A stretch of DNA of 54,201 nt from Alphaproteobacteria bacterium (GTDB taxonomy: Bacteria > Pseudomonadota > Alphaproteobacteria > SMXS01): the NCBI GenBank assembly GCA_016124315.1, contig WGNW01000031.1, positions 1-54,201 on the forward strand, in the 5' to 3' direction. The position numbers and the translations under genes were made by a program. The notes below the pieces were generated by a model. That model had not been told where the DNA came from. It saw only the letters and a list, made by a program, of their open reading frames with translations, and did not search any database. Position 1 is the stretch's first letter. Each line of letters begins with the position of its first letter. Below are positions 16,182 through 24,234 of this stretch, piece after piece.

Positions 16182-16874
16182 ATGCGCATCCTGATCGTCG
16201 AAGACGAGGTCAAGACCGCCGATTACCTGCACCGCGGACTCACCGAGCAGGGCTACGCGGTCGACCTGGCCCGCAACGGCGTCGACGGCCGCCACATGGC
16301 GCTGACGGCCGACTACGACGTGCTGGTGCTGGACGTCATGCTCCCCGGCATCGACGGGTTCGAGGTGCTGCAGTCGATCCGCGCCCACAAGCAGACGCCG
16401 GTGATCATGCTGACCGCGCGAGACCGGGTGAACGACCGCGTGCATGGCCTGCGGGCCGGGGCCGACGACTACCTGGTCAAGCCGTTCTCGTTCCTCGAAC
16501 TGGTGGCGCGGCTGCAGGCGCTGAACCGGCGCGGCCGCGCCCAGGAGCCGCTCGACCTGATGGTCGGCGACCTGCACGTGGACCTGCTCAACCGGCGCGC
16601 CGCGCGCGGCGCGCAACGGCTCGACCTGACGGCCAAGGAATTCTCCCTGCTGGCGGTGCTCGCAAGGCGACAGGGCGAGATCCTGTCCAAGACCAGCATC
16701 GCCGAGATGGTGTGGGACATCACCTTCGACACCAACACCAACGTGGTCGAGGTGGCGATCAAGCGTCTCCGCGACAAGCTGGACGGCCCGTTCGAGCGCA
16801 AGCTGCTGCACACCATCCGCGGGATGGGCTACGTGCTCGAGGCGCGCGACGAGGAACCCGGCATCGAACCATGA
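16182..16874 (+). CDS. OmpR-family response regulator (CusR/CopR-like)
   Basis: A 230-residue regulator: receiver domain with acidic pair E7-D8, phosphoacceptor D51 and the TAR...K motif (LTARD, then VKPFSF), followed by a winged-helix DNA-binding domain (LTAKEFSLLAVLARRQGEILSK, IRGMGYVLE at the end). Sequence style fits the heavy-metal CusR/CopR/PcoR group. AGGAGG precedes the ATG. Its stop overlaps the kinase start (ATGA). Being in the pump operon, it probably regulates its own operon. Confidence 0.93.
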   Translation: MRILIVEDEVKTADYLHRGLTEQGYAVDLARNGVDGRHMALTADYDVLVLDVMLPGIDGFEVLQSIRAHKQTPVIMLTARDRVNDRVHGLRAGADDYLVKPFSFLELVARLQALNRRGRAQEPLDLMVGDLHVDLLNRRAARGAQRLDLTAKEFSLLAVLARRQGEILSKTSIAEMVWDITFDTNTNVVEVAIKRLRDKLDGPFERKLLHTIRGMGYVLEARDEEPGIEP

Positions 16875-18238
16875 ACCGCTCCCTCGCCGTCCGCCTCGCG
16901 TGGATGTTCGCGCTGGCCGCCCTCACCATCTTCCTGCTGGTGGGAGTCGCGCTGCACCATGTGCTGTCCAGCGAGCTCGGCTATCACGAGGCGGCCGAGC
17001 TGGCGACCCGCATGGAAGTCATCCAGCACCTCGTCAGCCGGACGACGACGCTGGAGAAGTGGCTGCGGGTGCACGAGAAGCTGGACGCGCTGGCGCCGGG
17101 CGACGCCTCGACCCGGGTATGGGCGCTGAGCCGCGATCCCCTGTTCGAATACGGCGACGCGCCCGGCACGCTGCGGACCAGGCTGCTGAGCGCGCGGGGC
17201 CTGGACCAGATGGTCCTCAGCCCCGACCGGCCGCCCTACCGCATCCTGGCGCGCACCGTGCCGGCCGCCGGCGAGCGGCCAGAAGTCCGCCTGGTCGTGG
17301 CGCTCGACACCGCCCGCTTCCGCGCCACCATGCACGTCTTCGCGCTGGCCCTGCTGCTGCTCTGCTCGCTCGGCGTGGCGGCGGTAGCCGGTCTCGGATA
17401 CTGGATCGCCCGGGTCGGGCTGGGGCCGCTCAACCGGCTGTCGGAGGAGGCCCGGCAGATCCGCCCCGTCAACCTCTCCCAGCGGCTGGCCACCGATCGA
17501 TGCCCCACCGAACTCACCCACATGGCCGCCGCGTTCAACGGCGCCCTCGACCGGCTCGAGGACGCCTACACCCAGCTGCAGTCGTTCAACGCCGACGTGG
17601 CGCACGAGCTGCGGACGCCGCTCACCAACCTGATCGGCCAGACCCAGGTCGCGCTCTCGAAGGAGCGCAGCGCCCCCGATCTCGAGGACGTCCTCCAGTC
17701 GAACCTGGAGGAGCTGAACCGGCTGCGCACGATCGTCAACGACATGCTCTTCCTGGCCCGCGCGGACCAGGGAGCGGCGGCGGCGAACGCCGTGCCGACT
17801 CCGCTGGTGCCGGAAATCCGCAAGACGGTCGAGTTCATGGAATTCGTCCTCGACGACGTCGGCATGAAGGTCCGCATCGAGGGCGAGGCAAGGGCCGCGG
17901 TGGACGCCTCGCTGTTCGGCCGGGCCGTCACCAACCTGCTGCAGAACGCGGTGCAGTACTCGAGCCCTGGCGCCGAACTCGTCGTGCGCGTCGAGCAGGA
18001 CGCGCGGGGCGCGCGGGTGGCGGTCTCAAACCCCGGCGCGCCGATTCCGCCCGAGCACCTCGAGCGGCTGTTCGACCGGTTCTACCGGATCGACGAGTCG
18101 CGCGGCAACAGCGGCGAGAACCACGGCCTCGGGCTGTCGATCGTCAAGGCCGTGGCCGCCATGCACAACGGCGCGGTGTTCGCCCACAGCGCCGGCAACA
18201 TGAACACCGTGGGCTTCACCATCAGCGAGGCCGCCTAA
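16871..18238 (+). CDS. Membrane sensor histidine kinase (heavy-metal sensor type)
   Basis: A 455-residue kinase: helix 1 (about 9-29), periplasmic sensor (30-152), helix 2 (about 155-178), HAMP (about 179-232), a dimerisation helix with phosphorylatable H245 in AHELRTPLTN, and an ATPase domain with N-box (NLLQNAVQYS) and G-box (NHGLGLSIVKA). The architecture matches CusS-like sensors. It should phosphorylate D51 of the preceding regulator in response to a periplasmic signal, possibly a metal or a toxic compound expelled by the pump. Confidence 0.93.
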   Translation: MNRSLAVRLAWMFALAALTIFLLVGVALHHVLSSELGYHEAAELATRMEVIQHLVSRTTTLEKWLRVHEKLDALAPGDASTRVWALSRDPLFEYGDAPGTLRTRLLSARGLDQMVLSPDRPPYRILARTVPAAGERPEVRLVVALDTARFRATMHVFALALLLLCSLGVAAVAGLGYWIARVGLGPLNRLSEEARQIRPVNLSQRLATDRCPTELTHMAAAFNGALDRLEDAYTQLQSFNADVAHELRTPLTNLIGQTQVALSKERSAPDLEDVLQSNLEELNRLRTIVNDMLFLARADQGAAAANAVPTPLVPEIRKTVEFMEFVLDDVGMKVRIEGEARAAVDASLFGRAVTNLLQNAVQYSSPGAELVVRVEQDARGARVAVSNPGAPIPPEHLERLFDRFYRIDESRGNSGENHGLGLSIVKAVAAMHNGAVFAHSAGNMNTVGFTISEAA

Positions 18239-18255
18239 GCGGGCCCGGCACGGTC

Positions 18256-18825
18256 CTATTCGGGCCGGTTCTCGCGGATCAGGTCGGTGACGCCGTCCCA
18301 CTCCTCGTGCTGGGTCTGCCAGCCGTCGAACAGCTTCTGGATGATCGGCGCGTCGCCGTGCAGTTCGACGAAGCAGCCCAGATCCTCGCGGCAATCCATG
18401 TAGGCGACGTAATCGCCGCCCCACAGTTCGCAGGCGGTCTCGTAGCCGGCCTCGTTGAAGCGGCGGACTTCCTCCTGCACGTTGGGCACCAGCACGCCCA
18501 CGTGGTGGAAGCCGGTTTCGCCCTTCTTGTACATGTCGCGGTAGATCGACGGCGTGTCGTCATGCTGGGCGATGAACTGGATGTGGGCGGGCCCGGCCTG
18601 GCCGAAGGCGTAGCTGACGTCGGCCTCGATCGGCTGGCCGCGATAGGTGAAGCCCTCGCCGATGTGGTGGCGCACCACGAAGAACGGTCCGGCGCCCACC
18701 ATCCGGTTCCACTTGTGGCAGGCCTCGTCGATGTCGTTCACGAACCAGGCGTACTGGCGGATCGGATGGCGGATCAGTCCCTGGGCGTTGATGCGGTTGG
18801 TGGGCATATGGAACGGCATGTTCAT
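18256..18825 (-). CDS. VOC (glyoxalase-fold) family protein, paralogue of the gene at 9.7 kb
   Basis: A 189-residue VOC protein sharing with the 9665-10189 product the blocks GAGPF, EADVSYAFG, IQFI-QHDD-PSIYRDMYKKGE, GFHHVG and ELHGD. Differences include the insert GGDYVAYMDCRE before the last strand. The start at 18825 has GGGGAG upstream; an upstream Met exists but lies inside the promoter palindrome. Function unknown beyond the fold. It is convergent with the kinase gene and stands apart from its paralogue across the efflux operon. Confidence 0.85.
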   Translation of the reverse strand: MNMPFHMPTNRINAQGLIRHPIRQYAWFVNDIDEACHKWNRMVGAGPFFVVRHHIGEGFTYRGQPIEADVSYAFGQAGPAHIQFIAQHDDTPSIYRDMYKKGETGFHHVGVLVPNVQEEVRRFNEAGYETACELWGGDYVAYMDCREDLGCFVELHGDAPIIQKLFDGWQTQHEEWDGVTDLIRENRPE

Positions 18826-18847
18826 CTGGCTGTCTCCCCGTTGACAT

Positions 18848-18885
18848 TCATGCGTGCATGATAACAGCGCATCCCATCGAAACAA
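18848..18885 (-). promoter_or_regulatory. Promoter and palindromic operator of the second VOC gene
   Basis: On the minus strand TTGTTT (18885-18880) and TATCAT (18863-18858) are 16 bases apart. The palindrome TCATGC-AC-GCATGA (18861-18848) overlaps the -10 box, and TGTCA follows at once. A repressor bound here would occlude RNA polymerase. The palindrome differs from the TGACA-NN-TGTCA operators, though the nearby ATGTCA resembles one half. Confidence 0.45.
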
Positions 18886-18907
18886 CCGCGATTCCGGCGC
18901 GGGCCGA

Positions 18908-19810
18908 TCAAAGCTCGGGACGCTTGTTGGCGGCGAGCGCCTCGCGCATGTCGTCGGGGAATTCCGTCGCGCGGCGGGCGTCCAGGTCGAACGCCAGGCC
19001 GAACTGCTGCAGCAGGCTGAACGGCGTTCCTGTCGCCTCCTCGAAGCTCCAGTGCTCGAACACCACGCTCTTGCGCGTCACCGCCACGTGGCGGGTCTCG
19101 CTGATCACCGTATCCCCCAGCCGCGGCGTGGCGAACAGTGTCTGGCGGCTTTCCAGGGTGGCGATGGCGACCCGGTGATCGGCGCGGAACGCCCGGTGCT
19201 GCCGTTCGATCTTGATCGGCATGCGCGCCAGCGCGATCGCCTTGGCGTCGGACAGGTCCATGTAACGGTAGGCGTCGCACTCCCCGGCTTCGACCGTATA
19301 GGTCGGGAACCGCACGAAGGCACCCTCGGCGCCGACGTCCTGGCGGTCGCGCGGCGCGACCGGATCGAGCGGCAGGCTGCGCGGGCGGCCGCGCTCGGGC
19401 CAGTCGACCCGGAGCCCCGCCGCCGCATCGAGGACGTCCCCCGGCAGCCGCCGCCTCGCCCGGGAGGCCCCGTCGAACAGGGCGAAGCCGTTGTTGAAGG
19501 TGGCGGCGATATCGCCTGTCGCCTGATTGATCATCTCCAGGTAGAGCGCGACCTGGTCTCCCTGCACGAGGCGCACGCCGCCGCGCACCGCCAGCGCCGC
19601 CCCCTCGAGCTGCTCCCGGTAGAAGCGGGTGTGGGCATCCTCGATCTGCAGCACCGCGCGCTCTTTCGCCAGCCGCGCCGGCGTGAGGCCCATGGCCGCC
19701 CCCAACGCGAACGTCGCCTGGGCCGCCTTGCGGGCGTACACCCGGACGTTCATGTGTCCCAGATTGTCGATTTCCGCCGCTTCGACTCGTCCCTCGAAGA
19801 AAACCTGCAT
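18908..19810 (-). CDS. Double-hotdog thioesterase-like protein
   Basis: A 300-residue protein made of two hotdog-fold halves. The first half begins with EAAEIDNLGHMNVRVYARK, the 4HBT pattern D-x-x-G-H-x-N, and contains AxTRFYREQL. The second half (from about 165, FPTYTVEAGECDAYRYMDLSDA) lacks the same active-site string. It would act on acyl-CoA or a related thioester, and 4-hydroxybenzoyl-CoA thioesterase relatives are the nearest guess. GGAAGG precedes the ATG. It stands alone, next to the efflux and VOC genes. Loss of catalytic residues in one half is common in such fusions. Confidence 0.78.
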   Translation of the reverse strand: MQVFFEGRVEAAEIDNLGHMNVRVYARKAAQATFALGAAMGLTPARLAKERAVLQIEDAHTRFYREQLEGAALAVRGGVRLVQGDQVALYLEMINQATGDIAATFNNGFALFDGASRARRRLPGDVLDAAAGLRVDWPERGRPRSLPLDPVAPRDRQDVGAEGAFVRFPTYTVEAGECDAYRYMDLSDAKAIALARMPIKIERQHRAFRADHRVAIATLESRQTLFATPRLGDTVISETRHVAVTRKSVVFEHWSFEEATGTPFSLLQQFGLAFDLDARRATEFPDDMREALAANKRPEL

Positions 19811-20411
19811 GCCGCCCTTCCGCTGTCGCCTTGCGCCTGATCCAGCGCGCGTGACTTAATCGTGCCCCTATTGAGCATGCGCGAAGGCCGCAATCAAGCG
19901 GCTGGGGGCCGGGCGCAAATTTTATGCTACCTGTAGTTGTCCACACCCTGGGTCAAACGAGGGGGATCGGCCGATGGGGTATGCCCAGGGCTCCTGAAAC
20001 ACTGAATTTTTATCCAGTAAATATACCCTCAGTGAGCATATATCACTCCACCTCACCTCATATTTCAAAATTTATGGATACAACTTGGACACCCATTGGG
20101 ATGCTGTTTATTAGTCCCGTTCTATTCATGAACTTGTTTTATTTCTGATTCAGGTGTCAAAAATTCCCTCCAATAGATTATGTCTTTTTCATGGCGTTGC
20201 TCATGGACTTGAGATATTTCTCTTCGCAAGCGCAAAAGCGCCTTGACCATAGGTTGTAAGACGGGTCATTCTCTACACGTTATCGGATCAGCCTCCGCGA
20301 GGAGGCGGGGCCTCGACGGGACAAGCTGGCCGGCCTTTTCCGTCGTGTGGTCCGAAGCATCGCAGACGATCGCCAACAAATCGTTCCGACCGTTTTTTCA
20401 CGGAGGCGAGC
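19811..20411. other. 600-base gene-free region with AT-rich core
   Basis: Between the thioesterase-like gene and the exopolysaccharide locus. Bases about 19,997-20,240 are far richer in A/T than the rest of the window. A weak promoter-like pair for the plus strand is TTGGAC (20085-20090) and TTATTA (20108-20113), 17 bases apart. A small hairpin GCCGC/GCGGC (19887-19902) and GCGC-AAAA-GCGC (about 20229-20240) are present. A 74-codon open frame here lacks protein character. It probably holds the promoter and an untranslated leader of the plus-strand operon, perhaps imported DNA. Confidence 0.4.
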
Positions 20412-21533
20412 TTGTTGTGGAATTGGGCCGAATCGCGCGCCATGTCCGGCGCGCTCGAAGTCACGACCTTGAGCATCCTGCTCGGCAGCCTCCTGGGACT
20501 GGCCGTCGCCCTGTGGGCGCGGCCGCTGGGCGCCGGCCTGGGGATCATCGACAAGCCCGACGGCAGCCGCAAGCTTCACGCGACGCCGACTCCGCTGGTC
20601 GGCGGAGTCGGCCTGTTCATGGCGATGACCACCGGACTGCTGTTGTCCGCCGCCACCTTCGAGCACGTCACGCCGGCCGTCACCGGCATCTTCCAGGTGT
20701 CGACCATCTTCTTCCTGCTGGGCTTCTTCGACGACCGCTCCCACATCCACCCGTGGATCCGGCTCGGCGTCGGTATCCTCGGCACCGGACTGCTCGCGCT
20801 GCTGGTTCCAGAGACGCGCGTCCAGCAACTGTGGTTCACCGACCTGGGATTCACCATCCCGCTGGGCCTGCTCGGCGTGCCCTTCACCATGTTCTGCGTG
20901 CTGTGCCTGAAGCACGGCTCCAACCTGGCCGACGGGCTAAACGGCCTGTTCCTCGGCATGTGCATGATCTGGCTGCTGCTCCTCGCCCCGTGGCTGACGC
21001 CGGAGACCAGCGTCATGCTGATGCCGGTGGCGGCGGCGCTGGCGGTGCTGTTCCTCGCCAACCTGAAGAGCCGCCTGTTCACCGGCGACTCCGGCGCCTA
21101 CATGATGTCGGCGCTGATCGGCTTCGCCGCGATCGAGGCCTACACCAGCCACCGGGGCGGCATGCCCGCGCTCTATCTGGGCGCCTGCTTCCTGATCCCC
21201 GTGCTGGACATGGGCCGGGTGATGGCGGTGCGCATCCGCGAGCACCGCGGCGCCTTCACGCCGGGCCGCGACCACCTGCACCACTATCTGAAGGACGGGC
21301 TGGGAAGCGCCAACCGGGCCGTTGCCGTCTATCTGGCGCTGTGCGCCATCCCGGCGCTCCACGCCTATCTGCAGGTGCCGCTGGTCCTGGTGACGGCGCT
21401 GCAGGTGACCGCCTACGGCGTGGCGCTCTCGCTGCGCCCGGCGCCCGAACGGCCGGCGGTGGACAAGCCGGCAGCCTATCGGGGCGGCGGCAGCTTCAAG
21501 CACACGCCGAAGCCGTTCCAGAACCGCGAGTAG
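20412..21533 (+). CDS. WecA/MraY-family polyprenyl-phosphate sugar-1-phosphate transferase
   Basis: A 373-residue multi-helix membrane enzyme that would start repeat-unit synthesis by moving a hexosamine-1-phosphate from a UDP-sugar to undecaprenyl phosphate. Family motifs: [19 protein letters not shown] (from 48), the catalytic aspartates in GFFDD (104-108), NLADGLNGL (171-179) and the cytoplasmic His motif DHLHHYL. The TTG start is chosen because GGAGG ends 5 bases before it; an ATG 10 codons on has no ribosome-binding site. First gene of the plus-strand exopolysaccharide operon. The sugar donor is not deducible. Confidence 0.88.
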   Translation: MLWNWAESRAMSGALEVTTLSILLGSLLGLAVALWARPLGAGLGIIDKPDGSRKLHATPTPLVGGVGLFMAMTTGLLLSAATFEHVTPAVTGIFQVSTIFFLLGFFDDRSHIHPWIRLGVGILGTGLLALLVPETRVQQLWFTDLGFTIPLGLLGVPFTMFCVLCLKHGSNLADGLNGLFLGMCMIWLLLLAPWLTPETSVMLMPVAAALAVLFLANLKSRLFTGDSGAYMMSALIGFAAIEAYTSHRGGMPALYLGACFLIPVLDMGRVMAVRIREHRGAFTPGRDHLHHYLKDGLGSANRAVAVYLALCAIPALHAYLQVPLVLVTALQVTAYGVALSLRPAPERPAVDKPAAYRGGGSFKHTPKPFQNRE

Positions 21534-21538
21534 CGGGC

Positions 21539-22762
21539 ATGGCGCGGCGCCGGCCGGCGCGCATCGTCGCGGTCAACCGCTACTACTGGCCCGACCATTC
21601 GGCCACCAGCCAGCTCCTCACCGACCTGCTGGAGCACCTGGCCGCCCAGGGCCGGCCGGTGGTGGCGATCACCAGCCGCCAGCGGTACGACCGGCCCGAA
21701 GCACTGCTGCCGGTCGACGAGGCCCATGCCGGCGTCACCATCCGGCGGCTGTGGAGCACACGCTTCGGACGCGCCAACCTGGTGGGCCGGGCGCTGGACT
21801 ATCTGAGCTTCTACGCATCGGCGCTGGGGACGCTGCTGTTCGAGGTCCGTCGGGGAGACACGATCCTGGCACTGACCGACCCGCCCCTGCTGTCCGTCGT
21901 CGCCGGCGCGGTAGCGGCCGTCAAGCGGGCGCGGCTGGTCAACTGGTGCCAGGATCTGTTTCCCGAGATCGCCGAACGGCTGGGCGTTCCGCTGGTGCGC
22001 GGTTCGGTGGCGCGGGCGTTGCTCGCCCTGCGCAACCGTTCGTTCCGGGCCGCTCATGCCAATGTCGTGCTGTGCGACACCATGGCGAGCCACCTGCGGC
22101 GCCAGCAGGTGCCGCTGGAGAAGACGGTGATCGTGCACAACTGGGCGGATACGGGCATTCGCCCGGTCCCGCGCGAGCAGAACCCGCTGCGCCGGGAGTG
22201 GCAGCTGGCGGACCGGTTCGTCATCGGCTATTCGGGGAATCTGGGCCGCGCCCACGATGAAACGGCGCTGCTGGAGCTGATCCGCCGGCTCAAGGACCAC
22301 GACGACGTCGCCTTCCTGTTCATCGGCGGCGGCGCCGGACTGGAACGGCTGAAGACGCTGGCGGCCGAAGCGGCGCTCGCCAACGTGGAGTTCCGCGCCT
22401 ACCAGCCGCGCGAGCGGCTGTCGGAAAGCCTGTCGGTGCCCGACATGCACCTGGTCAGCCTGCGCGCGGAGATGGAAGGCCTGATCATGCCGAGCAAGAT
22501 CTACGGCATCCTGGCGGCGGGGCGGCCGACCCTGTTCCTGGGCGCGCCCCACGGCGCGATCCAGCGGCTGGTGGACACCTTCGGCGCCGGCGCGCCGGCG
22601 GTGGGCGGCGACGTGGCGATGGCCGCGGAGTGGATCGTCGCCAACCGGCACAACGCCGCGCTGCTCGCCGAGCTGGGCGGCGCCGCGCGCCGAGCCTACG
22701 AGACCGCGTTCAACCGCACCGTCAGCCTCGGCCACTTCGAGCGGGTTCTGACGGCGGCCTGA
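21539..22762 (+). CDS. Glycosyltransferase family 4, WbuB/WcaI-like
   Basis: A 407-residue GT-B glycosyltransferase. The N-terminal domain has the WbuB-like opening with NRYYWPDHSATSQLL. The C-terminal nucleotide-sugar domain starts at FVIGYSGNLGRAHDE, and MEGLIMPSKIYGILAAGRPTLF contains the donor-binding Glu/Lys region. It would add the second sugar to the lipid-linked intermediate made by the upstream enzyme. It starts 5 bases after that gene. Its last 41 bases overlap the convergent glycosyltransferase gene on the minus strand. Confidence 0.9.
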   Translation: MARRRPARIVAVNRYYWPDHSATSQLLTDLLEHLAAQGRPVVAITSRQRYDRPEALLPVDEAHAGVTIRRLWSTRFGRANLVGRALDYLSFYASALGTLLFEVRRGDTILALTDPPLLSVVAGAVAAVKRARLVNWCQDLFPEIAERLGVPLVRGSVARALLALRNRSFRAAHANVVLCDTMASHLRRQQVPLEKTVIVHNWADTGIRPVPREQNPLRREWQLADRFVIGYSGNLGRAHDETALLELIRRLKDHDDVAFLFIGGGAGLERLKTLAAEAALANVEFRAYQPRERLSESLSVPDMHLVSLRAEMEGLIMPSKIYGILAAGRPTLFLGAPHGAIQRLVDTFGAGAPAVGGDVAMAAEWIVANRHNAALLAELGGAARRAYETAFNRTVSLGHFERVLTAA

Positions 22763-23618
22763 GGCGGCCCGCCGACCGTTGCTCGTTCCGCTCCGCGCCC
22801 CGGCTCGCCAGGATGCGCCGGCGGATGTCGCGGAAATACTCCATCTTGAAGACGGCGTAGTGCAGACCCGCCGTCCCATCGAGGAAGCCGCGCTTCAGGA
22901 AATAGGTCATGGCGAAATAGGCCGGGGCGAACCAGGCTCTGGTCAGGCTCGCATACTTGATCTTCTGGCGCCTGGTAAGGCCGCGCCAGCGCGCGTCGCC
23001 GCCCGCCGCGAGTTCCAGATACCGGCTGGCTTCCCAGCGGGCGTAGGATTCGTGCCGGGCGACGAAGTGATCGAGGCCGCGAAAATCCAGATGGTCGATC
23101 GGCGCCCGGATCTCGCCGACCGGGCCGTCGAGCACCGGATGCTCGTGGACTTCCATGTCGAGGTCGCTCCAGCCCGTGTCCTCGATGCGCTCGTAGAGAC
23201 CAGCGCCGACACGGAACAGCGCCAGCTTCCGCTGGGGCACGCCGTGGGCGAGGATCTCGCCCATGAAGTGGGTGGTGTAGTTGAGCCAGAACCCTGCCAT
23301 GTCGGGGCGCGCCAGCGCCGTGCGCGCCTCGTCGACGAACGTATCGGTGACGTGCTCGTCGGCGTCGAGGAACAGCACCCAGTCTGTGGGGAACTGCTCG
23401 TTCATCAGTGTCCAGTTGCGCTTCTTGGGGAAGCCTCCCGCCCAGCGGAAGTCGATCACCCGGATGCTGCGCTCCCGCGCGATGTCGCATGTGGCGTCGC
23501 TGCTGCCGGAATCGACGATCCAGACATGGGCGAAGGCGCCGAGGCGCGAGAGGCAGGCCGGCAGGTTCCGCTCTTCGTTGCGGGTCGGGATGACGACGGT
23601 CACGGGCAGCTTTTCCAC
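22722..23618 (-). CDS. Glycosyltransferase family 2 (WaaE/KdtX-like)
   Basis: A 298-residue inverting GT-A enzyme. VTVVIPTRNEE opens the Rossmann fold, VDSGSSDAT follows, and the metal/nucleotide DxD is in FLDADEH. The segment GGFPKKRNWTL resembles WaaE-type transferases. The GTG start at 23618 has AGGA upstream and overlaps the stop of the acyltransferase by a few bases, replacing a 42-codon unlike upstream extension. Last gene of the 18-gene minus-strand operon. The tail overlaps the end of the plus-strand glycosyltransferase. Confidence 0.9.
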   Translation of the reverse strand: MEKLPVTVVIPTRNEERNLPACLSRLGAFAHVWIVDSGSSDATCDIARERSIRVIDFRWAGGFPKKRNWTLMNEQFPTDWVLFLDADEHVTDTFVDEARTALARPDMAGFWLNYTTHFMGEILAHGVPQRKLALFRVGAGLYERIEDTGWSDLDMEVHEHPVLDGPVGEIRAPIDHLDFRGLDHFVARHESYARWEASRYLELAAGGDARWRGLTRRQKIKYASLTRAWFAPAYFAMTYFLKRGFLDGTAGLHYAVFKMEYFRDIRRRILASRGAERNEQRSAGRLRPPSEPARSGRG

Positions 23619-23619
23619 G

Positions 23620-24234
23620 CTAGGTTCCTCCGGGGTTCGGGCGCCGGCCGATGGGACGCGCCGGGTTGCCGGCGACGACGGCGCGAGGCGCCACGCTGCG
23701 CATGACGACGGCGCGCGCGCCGACGACCGCGGCCTGGCCGACAACCACGTCGGGCCCGACGAATGCGTCGGCGCAGACCCAGGCGTCGTCCTCGACGGCG
23801 ATGCGCGCCCGGATCAGCGGCATGGCGGGATCGTGGTGGTCGTGGGTGCCGGCGCACAGATGGGCATTCTGGGAAATGGTGACGCGGCAGCCGATGCGGA
23901 TGGCGCCGAGATTGTAAAGGATGACCCGGTCGCCGACCGCGCTCCAGTCGCCGATTTCGAGCTGCCACGGGGCGAAGATGCGGACCGTCGGATAGATCTG
24001 GCAATGCCTGCCGACCCGCGCGCCGTGGAGCCGCAGGATCGCCGCCCGCAGCCCGTAGAGCGGGCGCGGCACCGCCGCGAAGGCGAGGCGGCCGACGCTC
24101 CAGAGGACGCGCCGCAGCTGATCCGCACGGCTGTATTTCGTCTGCCGGCGGTTCGCCTCGACGTCCCGGCCGGCGGCGCGGCCCTCGTCCAGCACGTCAG
24201 ACAAGGGCCACGAATTCCGGCGCCGGTCCGCCAT
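23620..24234 (-). CDS. WcaF-type hexapeptide-repeat acetyltransferase
   Basis: A 204-residue left-handed beta-helix acyltransferase of the colanic-acid WcaF/NodL group. Hexapeptide turns run from about residue 75 (VGRHCQIYPTVRI) to 190, with the catalytic His region CAGTHDHHDP and the closing VVAGNPARPIG. It would O-acetylate a sugar of the repeat unit using acetyl-CoA. The start overlaps the preceding glycosyltransferase gene by 38 bases, and its stop touches the start of the next. Confidence 0.88.
   Translation of the reverse strand: MADRRRNSWPLSDVLDEGRAAGRDVEANRRQTKYSRADQLRRVLWSVGRLAFAAVPRPLYGLRAAILRLHGARVGRHCQIYPTVRIFAPWQLEIGDWSAVGDRVILYNLGAIRIGCRVTISQNAHLCAGTHDHHDPAMPLIRARIAVEDDAWVCADAFVGPDVVVGQAAVVGARAVVMRSVAPRAVVAGNPARPIGRRPNPGGT

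Noticed and set aside
19924..20148. A 74-codon open frame in the AT-rich gap
   Set aside because: No ribosome-binding site, no recognisable motif, and it lies in a region of atypical composition where short frames arise by chance.
20243..21538. N-terminal extension of the glycosyltransferase through the WecA-like gene
   Set aside because: The extension is an out-of-frame reading of a conserved membrane enzyme; the ATG at 21539 starts the family sequence.
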